From assembly GCA_934572535.1 (NCBI GenBank), contig CAKTLJ010000011.1, positions 1-64,000 of the forward strand: 64,000 nucleotides of DNA. Reading direction: 5' to 3'. A model generated the notes under the pieces. The model searched no databases, was not told where the DNA came from, and worked only from the letters and a program-made list of their open reading frames with translations. Shown here piece after piece: positions 1 through 8,376 of the stretch; positions within the stretch are counted from its first letter, which is position 1; each line of letters starts with the position of its first letter. Position numbers and translations under genes: made by a program. The DNA is from an uncultured Eubacteriales bacterium. Lineage in GTDB: Bacteria > Bacillota > Clostridia > Oscillospirales > Oscillospiraceae.

Positions 1-242
1 AGTCAACACTTGCGAAACACAAGTACAAAATCTTGCCACACGCTCTTTACAGACATTGAGTCTGCAGACAAATTATATCCGATTTCAACCGCTTTTTCAA
101 TCTGAATATGTGCAAGCTGAATATGTGCAAGAGCGCATTTGAGTTTACATTGTTTTTACGCTGGGATCGCAGCCGCTATTTTACCTCTCTGACCACAATT
201 GGGATGCGGCCAAGTATACTTCAAAAATTGAACTTATAACGC
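1..242. other. AT-rich left edge, no gene recognised
   Basis: No convincing coding region is seen here. The stretch is clearly richer in A and T than the rest of the window. It holds a perfect 15-base tandem duplication (102-116 and 117-131, unit ctgaatatgtgcaag) and a short inverted repeat (ACTTG/CAAGT) near the left end. It may be ordinary intergenic DNA or the decayed end of something lying outside the window. Confidence 0.5.
102..131. repeat. Perfect 15-bp tandem duplication
   Basis: Two head-to-tail identical copies of ctgaatatgtgcaag lie in the AT-rich left edge. No function is evident; replication slippage is the simplest origin. Confidence 0.85.
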
Positions 243-244
243 AG

Positions 245-271
245 AAAAACCGCCTAAAAAGGCGGTTTTTC
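245..271 (-). terminator. Rho-independent terminator downstream of tRNA-Pro
   Basis: An AACCGCC/GGCGGTT hairpin is flanked by A and T runs on both sides, so it can work in both directions. It lies just past the 3' end of the minus-strand tRNA gene and is the likely end of that transcript. Confidence 0.8.
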
Positions 272-280
272 GGGGAAAGG

Positions 281-356
281 TGGTCCGAGTGACAGGATTC
301 GAACCTGCGGCATCCTGCTCCCAAAGCAGGCGCGCTACCAACTGCGCTACACCCGG
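281..356 (-). tRNA. tRNA-Pro (anticodon TGG)
   Basis: Read on the minus strand this folds as a complete cloverleaf. The acceptor stem is CCGGGTG with CACTCGG, containing one G-U pair. The D arm is GCGC/GCGC, the anticodon stem CCTGC/GCAGG encloses the loop TTTGGGA with anticodon TGG (plus-strand 321-323), and the T arm contains GTTCGAAT. The 3' CCA is encoded (281-283). TGG reads CCA, and by wobble other proline codons. The short plus-strand open frame that covers it is an artefact. Confidence 0.95.
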
Positions 357-380
357 TTATTCAGTTTATTTATCCGGCTG

Positions 381-427
381 GTCGTATTCTCCCAAATCAA
401 GCGCGATACCACCTTCGCTACACCCGG
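381..427 (-). pseudogene. Degenerate 5' half of a second tRNA-Pro
   Basis: Directly upstream of the intact tRNA-Pro in the same orientation, the minus strand reads CCGGGTGTAGCGAAGG and continues with a D stem GCGA/TCGC and a TTTGGGA anticodon loop identical to the intact gene. The 3' side of the anticodon stem no longer pairs, and there is no T arm or 3' acceptor strand before the next tRNA begins. It looks like a tandem tRNA-Pro copy that lost its 3' half. The D stem differs from the intact gene but still pairs, so it came from a distinct functional copy rather than from recent duplication. Confidence 0.65.
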
Positions 428-444
428 ATCTGGGACCAGCCCCC

Positions 445-473
445 ATTATATCGGATTCAAAAGGGAAAAGCAA
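445..473 (-). promoter_or_regulatory. Promoter for tRNA-Pro transcript
   Basis: On the minus strand there is a TTGCTT -35 (468-473), a 17-base spacer and a perfect TATAAT -10 (445-450). Transcription would start near 438 and run through the tRNA half into the intact tRNA-Pro. Confidence 0.75.
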
Positions 474-487
474 GGCGAGAAAGAGAA

Positions 488-516
488 TTGACCTAAGAAA
501 ATTTCCATGGTAAACT
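488..516 (+). promoter_or_regulatory. Promoter for the transketolase operon
   Basis: A TTGACC -35 (488-493), a 17-base spacer and a TAAACT -10 (511-516) lie about 45 bases before the first transketolase start codon. No other promoter-like element is seen between here and the gene. Confidence 0.6.
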
Positions 517-562
517 ATAAACGACTATGCACATTCGCGGTCCGATATGAGGAGGCAACGAT

Positions 563-1405
563 ATGAAAACAGATATGCACACGCTGGAGGTCGCCGCGGC
601 AAAGGGGCGGCTTCTGGGGTTGGACATGGTATATACCTGTGCGTCCGGTCACCTGGGCGGCTCGTTCTCTGCCATGGACGTCCTGACCGTCCTGTACTTT
701 GACGTGATGAACGTGGATCCCCGGGACCCCGCAGATCCCGACCGGGATCGTTTCGTCCTGTCCAAGGGGCACTGCACCCCCGCGCTCTATCCCATTCTGG
801 CCCAGCGCGGCTTCTTTCCCGAGGAGGAGCTGAAGCGCTTCCGCAGCATCGACGGGCACATGTCCGGCCACGCTGAGATGCACCATGTCAAGGGCGTCGA
901 TATGTCCACCGGCTCCCTGGGGCAGGGCATCTCCGCCGCCGTGGGGATGGCGCTGGCCGGGAAGATGGACGGAAAGAATTACCGCGTCTACGCCGTCCTG
1001 GGCGACGGCGAGATCGAAGAGGGCCAGGTCTGGGAGGCCTTTATGAGCGCCGCCAAGTACGGCCTGGACAACCTCTGCGCGGTGATCGACGTGAACGGCT
1101 TGCAGATCGACGGCAAGACCGCCGACGTGATGCCCAGCGAGCCTCTGGACAAGAAGCTGGAGGCCTTTGGCTGGCACGTGATCCGGGCCGACGGCCACGA
1201 CCTGACCGCCCTGTCCGACGCCTTTGCCCAGGCCAAGGCCCACATCGGCGCGCCCACCGTGATCCTGGCCAAGACCGTCAAGGGCAAGGGCGTCTCCTTC
1301 ATGGAGAACGAGGCCGGCTGGCACGGTAAGGCGCCCAACGCAGAGCAGTATGAGAAGGCCCGTGGCGAGCTGGCAGCCGCCCTGGCAGAGAAGGAGGGCA
1401 AGTAA
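563..1405 (+). CDS. Transketolase, N-terminal subunit
   Basis: This is the thiamine-diphosphate-binding half of a split transketolase (280 residues). Together with the next gene it moves two-carbon units between sugar phosphates in the non-oxidative pentose phosphate pathway in the cytoplasm. Visible marks are the early LDMVYTCASGHLGGSFSAMD region with the family's conserved His, the KGHCTPALYP block, and the cofactor motif GDGEIEEGQVWEA near residue 147 with its Asn about 30 residues on. The length is typical for the N subunit of split enzymes common in Clostridia. The ATG at 563 follows a GGAGG at 551. The stop codon is one base before the start of the C-terminal subunit, so the two are translationally coupled. 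Confidence 0.95.
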   Translation: MKTDMHTLEVAAAKGRLLGLDMVYTCASGHLGGSFSAMDVLTVLYFDVMNVDPRDPADPDRDRFVLSKGHCTPALYPILAQRGFFPEEELKRFRSIDGHMSGHAEMHHVKGVDMSTGSLGQGISAAVGMALAGKMDGKNYRVYAVLGDGEIEEGQVWEAFMSAAKYGLDNLCAVIDVNGLQIDGKTADVMPSEPLDKKLEAFGWHVIRADGHDLTALSDAFAQAKAHIGAPTVILAKTVKGKGVSFMENEAGWHGKAPNAEQYEKARGELAAALAEKEGK

Positions 1406-1406
1406 G

Positions 1407-2366
1407 ATGGCAGAGAAGATCGCAACCCGCGCCGCTTACGGCAAGGCACTGGTGGAGCTGGCCGACCAGGAGCCTGATCTGGTGGTCCTGGACGCCGACC
1501 TGTCCGGCTCCACCATGACCAAGGACTTTGGCAAGGCCCACCCCGACCGCTTCTTCAACATGGGCATCGCCGAGGCCAACATGGTCGGCGTGGCCGCCGG
1601 TCTGGCAACCTGCGGCAAAAAGCCCTTCGTGAACTCCTTCGCCATGTTCTCCGCCGGGCGCGCCTGGGAGCAGGTGCGCAACAGCGTGGCATACCCCGGT
1701 CTGAACGTGAAGGTCATCGGCTCCCACGGCGGCCTGTCCGTGGGCGAGGACGGCGCGACCCACCAGTGCATCGAGGACCTGGCGATCATGCGTACCATCC
1801 CCAACATGACCGTCCTGTGCCCCTGCGACGGCAACGAGATGCGGGAGGCCGTGAAGGCCCTGCTGGCCTACGACGGCCCCGCCTACATGCGCCTGGGCCG
1901 CCTGGCCGTGGAGACGGTGACCGACGCCCTGGAGGGCTACCGGTTCCAGATCGGCAAGGGCGTTCTGGTCCGCGACGGCGCCGACGTCACCGTGGTGGCC
2001 GTGGGCATGAACGTCCAGATGGCCCTGAAGGCCGCCGAGCTGCTGGAGGAGGAAGGGGTCTCCGTCCGGGTCATCGACATGCACACCATCAAGCCCCTGG
2101 ACCAGGAGATCCTGCTGGCCGCAGCGCGGGAGACCGGCTGCATCGTGACCAGCGAGGAGGGCAACATCGTGGGCGGCCTGGGCAGCGCCGTGTCCGAGTA
2201 CCTGTCTGCCGCCTGTCCCGTCCCCGTGGTCCGGCACGGCGTAGAGGACGTGTTTGGCCGTTCCGGCGCGGCGCAGAAGGTCCTGGAGGCCTATGGCATC
2301 ACCGCCGAGGGCATTGCGGAAAAGGTGCGCGAGGCCCTCGTCCTCAAGCAGGCCCTGTCCGTCTGA
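1407..2366 (+). CDS. Transketolase, C-terminal subunit
   Basis: This gene encodes the pyrimidine-binding and C-terminal domains of the split transketolase (319 residues). The FFNMGIAEANMVGVAAGLA block carries the Glu that activates thiamine diphosphate, followed by the SHGGLSVGEDGATHQ loop and a C-terminal domain with VRVIDMHTIKPLD. Together with the preceding subunit it forms one active site per heterodimer pair. I chose ATG 1407, preceded by AAGGAGGG inside the end of the upstream gene, over an in-frame upstream ATG at 1350 that would overlap the first subunit by 56 bases and adds residues unlike the family. Confidence 0.95.
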   Translation: MAEKIATRAAYGKALVELADQEPDLVVLDADLSGSTMTKDFGKAHPDRFFNMGIAEANMVGVAAGLATCGKKPFVNSFAMFSAGRAWEQVRNSVAYPGLNVKVIGSHGGLSVGEDGATHQCIEDLAIMRTIPNMTVLCPCDGNEMREAVKALLAYDGPAYMRLGRLAVETVTDALEGYRFQIGKGVLVRDGADVTVVAVGMNVQMALKAAELLEEEGVSVRVIDMHTIKPLDQEILLAAARETGCIVTSEEGNIVGGLGSAVSEYLSAACPVPVVRHGVEDVFGRSGAAQKVLEAYGITAEGIAEKVREALVLKQALSV

Positions 2367-2418
2367 GCGGGAAAACTGCCGCTTCCTTTGGCAAGGACCT
2401 CGTGATATCGATCGAAGC

Positions 2419-2453
2419 ATGGAGCGCCGCGTTCGTCGCGGCGCTCCATTTTC
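2419..2453 (+). terminator. Terminator of the transketolase operon
   Basis: A 13-bp perfect stem ATGGAGCGCCGCG/CGCGGCGCTCCAT with a 5-base loop is followed by a short T run. Confidence 0.85.
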
Positions 2454-2779
2454 GCGCCCGAAACCGCGCGAATGGGGGAGGGTGCTCTATGATTCTCACG
2501 AAGTTTTTCGCAAAAAATAAAGAAGATTTGGAGGGGGAAACAAAAGTTCCTGACTTTTCCAAAAAACCTAAAAAGATACAGCTTTTGTCTTGAATTTTTT
2601 TCCAGAAGGGATTAAGATAACAGACAGAGAGACTCCCGCCGGGGGCCGTTTCGGGAATGACTTCCTTTTATTAGAAAAAGAGGGCGAAAAAGGATGTCTC
2701 GCCGTCTTGCGGCGCTTCGGGACGCGGCGCTGTCCGGGGGTTCGCTTGAGAGAATTTTGAGAAAAAAGGAGAGATATTC
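2454..2779. other. Intergenic leader region before the first AGCS gene
   Basis: No gene is seen. It holds a probable promoter (2590-2618) and a G/C-rich leader with several short hairpins before the AGCS start. I looked for a glycine riboswitch, common upstream of this transporter family, and did not find its conserved core. Confidence 0.6.
2590..2618 (+). promoter_or_regulatory. Promoter for the first AGCS symporter
   Basis: A TTGAAT -35 (2590-2595), a 17-base spacer and a TAAGAT -10 (2613-2618). Transcription would begin about 155 bases before the gene and leave a long leader. Confidence 0.55.
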
Positions 2780-4177
2780 ATGGCAATGATTGCAACCATC
2801 AACTCCGCGATCAACAGCTTCGTTTGGGGTCCCCCCATGCTCATCCTGCTGGTCGGCGCGGGCATTCTGCTGACCATCCGCACGACGGGCGTGCAGTTCC
2901 GCAAGTTTGGCTATGCAATGAAAAACACGCTGGGCAAGGTCCTCAAGAAGAGTGACGCAGGTGAGGGCGAGGTCACACCCTTCCAGGCCATGTCCACCGC
3001 CCTGGCCGGTACCGTCGGCACCGGCAACATCGCCGGCATCACCGCCGCCGTGACCCTGGGCGGCCCCGGCTCCATCTTCTGGCTGTGGATCACCGCGCTG
3101 ATCGGCATGTGTACCAAGTACTCCGAGGTGCTGCTGGCCGTGAAGTTCCGTGAGCGCAACGAGTTTGGCGACTGGGTCGGCGGCCCCATGTATTACATCG
3201 AAAAGGGTATGGGCAAGAACTGGAAGTGGCTGAGCGCCATCTTCTGCATCTTCGCGGCCCTGGCCGCCTTCGGCATCGGCAACGCGGTCCAGGTTGGCAA
3301 CATCACCAGCTCCATGAACACCGTGATCCTGGCCTTTGACCCCGACTTCGGCGCCCAGAAGACCGTGAACCTGGTCCTGGGCATCATCCTGGCCGCGCTG
3401 ACCGCCTTCGTCCTCTTTGGCGGCATCAAGCGTCTGGGCGCTGTCTGTGAAAAGCTGGTCCCCTTCATGGCGGTCATCTACATCCTGGCCTGCCTGGTGG
3501 TCGTCGTAATGAATGCCGGCGTCCTGCCCGCCGTGTTCCACGACATCTTCGTGGGCGCCTTCTCCCCCAAGGGCGTGAGCGGCGGCGCGGTCGGCTCCAT
3601 GATGATAGTCATCACCTGGGGCGTCAAGCGCGGCGTCTTCTCCAACGAGGCCGGCCTGGGCTCGGCCCCCATGGCCCACGCGGCGACCTCCGAGACCGAC
3701 CCCGTCAAGCAGGGCCTGTATGGCATCTTCGAGGTCTTCATGGACACCATCATCATCTGTACCCTGACTGGTCTGGCCCTGCTGTGCGGCGCGTATGGCG
3801 GCGGTCTGGACCTGAACTACGGCCACCTGGGCGACACCTCCCTGAACGCGGCGGCCCTGGGTACGGTCTTCGGCTCCAAGGGCGGCGCGCTCATCATCGC
3901 CGTCGGCCTGGCCCTCTTCGCCTTCTCCACCGTCCTGTCCTGGGCGCTGTACGGCACCCGCTGCTGCGAGTTCCTGCTGGGCCCCAAGGCCATCCGACCC
4001 TATCAGATCATCTTCATCATCGTCATCGTGGTGGGTGCGACCATGGAGCTGGACCTGGCCTGGGCCATTGCGGATACCCTCAACGGCCTGATGGCGATCC
4101 CGAACCTGATCGCCCTGGTCGGTCTGTCCGGCGTGGTGGTGAAGGAGACCAAGCGTCACTTCGCCTCGGTGAAATAA
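2780..4177 (+). CDS. Alanine or glycine:cation symporter (AGCS family)
   Basis: This integral membrane protein of the sodium:alanine symporter family (465 residues, usual length) takes up alanine or glycine with a cation. The family signatures are plain: TALAGTVGTGNIAGITAAVT near residue 75, the KYSEVLLAVKFRE stretch, GGPMYYIEKGMGKNWKWL, and GVFSNEAGLGSAPMAHA near residue 288. About ten or eleven hydrophobic segments are visible. The ATG follows AAGGAGAG. It has its own promoter and terminator, so it is a single-gene unit. A close paralogue follows immediately downstream. Which amino acid and which cation are used cannot be told from the sequence. Confidence 0.93.
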   Translation: MAMIATINSAINSFVWGPPMLILLVGAGILLTIRTTGVQFRKFGYAMKNTLGKVLKKSDAGEGEVTPFQAMSTALAGTVGTGNIAGITAAVTLGGPGSIFWLWITALIGMCTKYSEVLLAVKFRERNEFGDWVGGPMYYIEKGMGKNWKWLSAIFCIFAALAAFGIGNAVQVGNITSSMNTVILAFDPDFGAQKTVNLVLGIILAALTAFVLFGGIKRLGAVCEKLVPFMAVIYILACLVVVVMNAGVLPAVFHDIFVGAFSPKGVSGGAVGSMMIVITWGVKRGVFSNEAGLGSAPMAHAATSETDPVKQGLYGIFEVFMDTIIICTLTGLALLCGAYGGGLDLNYGHLGDTSLNAAALGTVFGSKGGALIIAVGLALFAFSTVLSWALYGTRCCEFLLGPKAIRPYQIIFIIVIVVGATMELDLAWAIADTLNGLMAIPNLIALVGLSGVVVKETKRHFASVK

Positions 4178-4229
4178 ATTACAAAACCCGGTTATCATAA
4201 AGACTGCATTTTGAAATAAAAAATACTGC

Positions 4230-4266
4230 AAAATCCCCGTGGAAGCCTCGTTTCCACGGGGATTTT
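4230..4266 (+). terminator. Terminator of the first AGCS gene
   Basis: A 15-bp stem AAAATCCCCGTGGAA/TTCCACGGGGATTTT with a seven-base loop ends in a T run. The A run on the other side would also allow function on the minus strand. Confidence 0.9.
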
Positions 4267-4353
4267 ATGTTATTTTCACGAAAAGAATGTACATTGATAA
4301 AATTTGCACAGATGGATTGTCAATTTGAACTTGAAAACCTGCGGATTTGTTGA

Positions 4354-4383
4354 TTGCAGAAGAAAGTTTTTCTCTTGTATAAT
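4354..4383 (+). promoter_or_regulatory. Promoter for the second AGCS symporter
   Basis: A perfect TATAAT (4378-4383) is preceded by TTGCAG (4354-4359) with an 18-base spacer. The leader is about 100 bases. Confidence 0.65.
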
Positions 4384-4491
4384 AGGGCGGAAAACGATGT
4401 TTTTCGGGATGAGGCAGGAGAACGGCGTGTGCGCCACAGGAGGACACGACCGCGCTCTTGCCCGAAAAACACGGGAAAAGAGGAGAGAATT

Positions 4492-5904
4492 ATGGAAATG
4501 ATCGTACGCATCAACAGCGCGATCAACAGCGTCGTCTGGGGTCCTCCCATGATGATCCTGCTGATCGGTGTGGGCATCCTGATGACGGTTCGGATGAAGG
4601 GCCTGCAATTCCGCAAGTTCGGCTTTGCGATGAAGAACACTTTGGGCAAGATCTTCACCAAGCACGAAGCCGGCGAGGGCGAAATGACCCCCTTCCAGGC
4701 GGTTTCCACCGCGCTGGCCGGTACCGTCGGCACCGGCAACATCGCGGGCATCACCGCTGCCGTCACCCTGGGTGGGCCCGGCGCGCTGTTCTGGCTGTGG
4801 GCCACCGCGCTGATCGGCATGGCGACCAAGTATTCCGAGGTCGTGCTGGCCGTGAAGTTCCGTGAGCGAAACGTCCTGGGCGACTGGGTCGGCGGCCCCA
4901 TGTATTACATCAAGAACGGTATGGGCAAGAACTGGAAGTGGCTGGGCATCGCCTTCTCCATCTTCGCGGCCCTGGCCGCGCTGGGCACCGGCAACGCCAT
5001 CCAGTCCGGCAATATCGTGACCTCCATCGACACCGTGATCCTGGCCTTCTCGCCTTCGTTCGGCGGCCTGTCTGTCGTCAACCTGGTGCTGGGCCTGATC
5101 CTGGCGATCCTGGCCGCCTTCGTCCTGTTCGGCGGCGTGAAGCGTCTGGGCTCCGTCACCGAGAAGCTGGTCCCCGGCATGGCAGTCATCTACATCGTGG
5201 CCTGCCTGGTGGTCGTGGTGGCGAATATCCCCATCCTGCCCGCCGTCTTCCACGACATCTTTGTGGGCGCCTTCTCCCCCGAGGGCATCACCGGCGGCGC
5301 GGCTGGCTCCATGCTCGTGGTCCTGTCCTGGGGCATGAAGCGCGGCATCTTCTCCAACGAGGCCGGTCTGGGTACCGCGCCTATGGCCCACGCCACCACT
5401 TCCGAGACCGTCCCCGTCAAGCAGGCTGTCTATGGCATCTTCGAGGTCTTCCTGGATACCATCGTCATCTGCACCCTGACCGGCCTGACCCTGCTGTGTG
5501 CCTCCTATGGCTCCGGCCTGGACCTGCACTACGGCAAGATGGGCGACACCTCTCTGATGGCGGCCTCCCTGGGCTCCGTCTTCGGCCAGAAGGGCGGCGC
5601 GCTCATCATCGCCATTGGCCTGGCGCTGTTTGCCTTCTCCACCATCCTGGGCTGGGCGCTGTACGGCTCCCGCTGCTGTGAGTTCGTCTTCGGCGCCAAG
5701 GCCATCAAGCCCTACTACCTCGTCTACGTCATCTGCACCGTGCTGGGCGCGACGGTGGACCTGGGCGTGATCTGGGACATCTCCGACACGCTCAACGGCC
5801 TCATGGCCATCCCCAACCTGATCGCCGTGGCATTCCTGTCCGGCATCGTGGTCAAGGAGACCCGGGAGTTCTTTGCGACCAAGGCAGAAAAGGCAGAAAA
5901 ATAA
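4492..5904 (+). CDS. Alanine or glycine:cation symporter (AGCS family), second copy
   Basis: This is a close paralogue of the upstream transporter (470 residues), with the same signature blocks: AVSTALAGTVGTGNIAGITA, GGPMYYIKNGMGKNWKWLG and GIFSNEAGLGTAPMAHA. The two proteins line up without gaps over most of their length, so they arose by tandem duplication. Differences cluster in loops and at the C terminus, where this copy has an extra KAEKAEK tail. I chose ATG 4492, six bases after AGGAGAG, over an in-frame ATG at 4354 that lies inside the promoter region. It has a separate promoter and terminator, so the two copies can be expressed independently. Substrate specificity may have diverged. 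Confidence 0.93.
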   Translation: MEMIVRINSAINSVVWGPPMMILLIGVGILMTVRMKGLQFRKFGFAMKNTLGKIFTKHEAGEGEMTPFQAVSTALAGTVGTGNIAGITAAVTLGGPGALFWLWATALIGMATKYSEVVLAVKFRERNVLGDWVGGPMYYIKNGMGKNWKWLGIAFSIFAALAALGTGNAIQSGNIVTSIDTVILAFSPSFGGLSVVNLVLGLILAILAAFVLFGGVKRLGSVTEKLVPGMAVIYIVACLVVVVANIPILPAVFHDIFVGAFSPEGITGGAAGSMLVVLSWGMKRGIFSNEAGLGTAPMAHATTSETVPVKQAVYGIFEVFLDTIVICTLTGLTLLCASYGSGLDLHYGKMGDTSLMAASLGSVFGQKGGALIIAIGLALFAFSTILGWALYGSRCCEFVFGAKAIKPYYLVYVICTVLGATVDLGVIWDISDTLNGLMAIPNLIAVAFLSGIVVKETREFFATKAEKAEK

Positions 5905-5915
5905 CGCTGATTTTT

Positions 5916-5950
5916 CCGCAGGACGGGTCATCCGTCCTGCGGCCTTTTTC
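5916..5950 (+). terminator. Terminator of the second AGCS gene
   Basis: A perfect 11-bp stem CCGCAGGACGG/CCGTCCTGCGG is followed by CCTTTTTC. Confidence 0.9.
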
Positions 5951-6010
5951 CTCCGTCAAGAATATACAGAGGAAATTTCAGAAAGAGAGCAAACCTGTAC
6001 ATTCTTTGTC

Positions 6011-6039
6011 TTGCGAAAAAGGGGATACTATAGTATAAT
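6011..6039 (+). promoter_or_regulatory. Main promoter of the purine operon
   Basis: TTGCGA (6011-6016), a 17-base spacer and a perfect TATAAT (6034-6039). Transcription would start near 6046, about 100 bases before the riboswitch. A GTGCGG/CCGCAC hairpin (about 6074-6091) lies in that first part of the leader. Confidence 0.75.
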
Positions 6040-6146
6040 ATTTCCGGCGTAAACTGCGTTGCGGTTTGTTCGTGCGGAATGGACCGCACCATTCGATGAA
6101 ACGGCCTATCCGCCGCCGCATCGGTAAATACCAATACAATTAGGAA

Positions 6147-6217
6147 CTTTTTGTGACTGACGGAAGTGGGCGGACCACAGGGAGCAAAAAGGATATTTTG
6201 GCCGACCGTCTGGGCAG
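6147..6217 (+). promoter_or_regulatory. ZTP riboswitch (pfl motif) controlling the purine operon
   Basis: The conserved two-part core of ZTP/ZMP riboswitches is visible. The first part reads TGTGACTGACGGAAGTGGG, then CGGACCACAGGGAGC, with the outer stem CTTTTT/AAAAAG enclosing it. The second part, GCCGACCGTCTGGGCA at about 6201-6216, is the 3' subdomain that forms the pseudoknot and binds the ligand. ZTP and ZMP build up when 10-formyl-tetrahydrofolate is scarce, because the AICAR transformylase step stalls. Downstream genes here include exactly that transformylase and formate-tetrahydrofolate ligase. The 3' end of the aptamer overlaps the left arm of a terminator, which fits an ON switch. 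Confidence 0.88.
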
Positions 6218-6264
6218 TTCAATTTTCACAAGGAGGGAATTGGGCTGCCGATTTTTGTTTTTTA
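6213..6264 (+). terminator. Riboswitch expression platform: intrinsic terminator
   Basis: A fully paired 12-bp stem (6213-6224 with 6238-6249, including two G-U pairs) is followed by GATTTTTGTTTTTT. Its left arm starts with GGCAG, the last bases of the riboswitch 3' domain. Ligand binding would hold those bases in the aptamer and block the terminator, letting transcription into purE. Confidence 0.88.
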
Positions 6265-6311
6265 CGAAGAGAGGACCAGAAAAGCGACCAAGCGAAGAGA
6301 GGATGTTTTTT

Positions 6312-6803
6312 ATGAAAAAAGTAGGTATCATCATGGGCAGCGACAGCGACCTGCCCGTCGTGGAAAAGGCCATCGACAAGCTCAAGGAGTACGAAGTCCC
6401 CTATGAGGTCCACGTCTACTCCGCCCACCGGACCCCCGTGCAGGCCAGCGAGTTCTCCCGCACCGCCCAGGAAAAGGGCTTTGGCGCCATCATCGCCGCG
6501 GCGGGCAAGGCAGCCCACCTGGCCGGTGCCCTGGCGGCCAACACGACCCTGCCGGTCATCGGCATCCCCGTGAAGTCTTCCACCCTGGACGGCCTGGACG
6601 CCCTGCTGTCCACCGTGCAGATGCCCACCGGCATCCCCGTGGCCACAGTGGCCATCGATGGTGCGGCCAACGCGGCTCTGCTGGCCATCCAGATCCTGGC
6701 GGTCTCCGACGCGGCCCTCAGCGAAAAGCTTCGTCAGGCCCGCGCGGCGGAGTCCCAGAAGGTCCTGGAGAAGAACGCTGCCATCGAAGCAAAGTTCCAC
6801 TGA
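6312..6803 (+). CDS. purE: 5-(carboxyamino)imidazole ribonucleotide mutase or AIR carboxylase
   Basis: This 163-residue enzyme makes carboxyaminoimidazole ribonucleotide in purine synthesis. The N terminus has the phosphate-binding GIIMGSDSDLPV, followed by YSAHRTP near residue 36. The usual GGAAHLPG loop reads GKAAHLAG near residue 65, a substitution that could matter for which carbon donor is used, since no purK is in this operon. I took ATG 6312, nine bases after GAGAGG, because it gives the canonical PurE N terminus; two upstream in-frame ATGs either overlap the riboswitch terminator or lack spacing. It is the first gene of the ten-gene purine operon. Confidence 0.93.
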   Translation: MKKVGIIMGSDSDLPVVEKAIDKLKEYEVPYEVHVYSAHRTPVQASEFSRTAQEKGFGAIIAAAGKAAHLAGALAANTTLPVIGIPVKSSTLDGLDALLSTVQMPTGIPVATVAIDGAANAALLAIQILAVSDAALSEKLRQARAAESQKVLEKNAAIEAKFH

Positions 6804-6842
6804 ACGAAACGCACGCTTTCTTACGAACGGAGGATATAGACT

Positions 6843-8264
<1,422 letters not shown>

Positions 8265-8270
8265 GAAGAC

Positions 8271-8342
8271 CCTTTGCCGCCCCGGCGGCAAATTCTAGGA
8301 AACGAACGCAGGGGCAGCGCCGCCCGCGCGGGGCGCTGCCCA
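8271..8342 (+). other. Two hairpins between purF-like and purM
   Basis: TTGCCGCC/GGCGGCAA and the stronger GGGCAGCGCC/GGCGCTGCCC lie between the two genes. Neither has a T run, so they probably tune mRNA stability or processing within the operon rather than end it. Confidence 0.5.
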
Positions 8343-8376
8343 AGGATCAATGAAGGATACGAAATGGAGGTTCCTT

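Noticed and set aside
280-513. Short plus-strand open frame of 77 codons
   Set aside because: It runs antisense through the tRNA-Pro gene and its promoter, has no ribosome-binding site and no family resemblance.
515-1324. Long minus-strand open frame opposite the transketolase gene
   Set aside because: Antisense open frames are common in GC-rich genes with strong codon bias. This one has a Gly/His/Val-rich composition of that kind. The same applies to the long minus-strand frames opposite the AGCS, purine, nifJ and etf genes.
2600-2780. Possible glycine riboswitch before the AGCS gene
   Set aside because: A CAGACAGAGAGAC stretch recalls part of the motif, but the conserved CTCTCAGGCAAAAGG-like core and the tandem aptamer arrangement are missing.
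6303-6312. Alternative upstream start for purE at ATG 6303
   Set aside because: It lies directly after the GAGAGG with almost no spacing and adds residues not seen in the family; ATG 6312 fits better.
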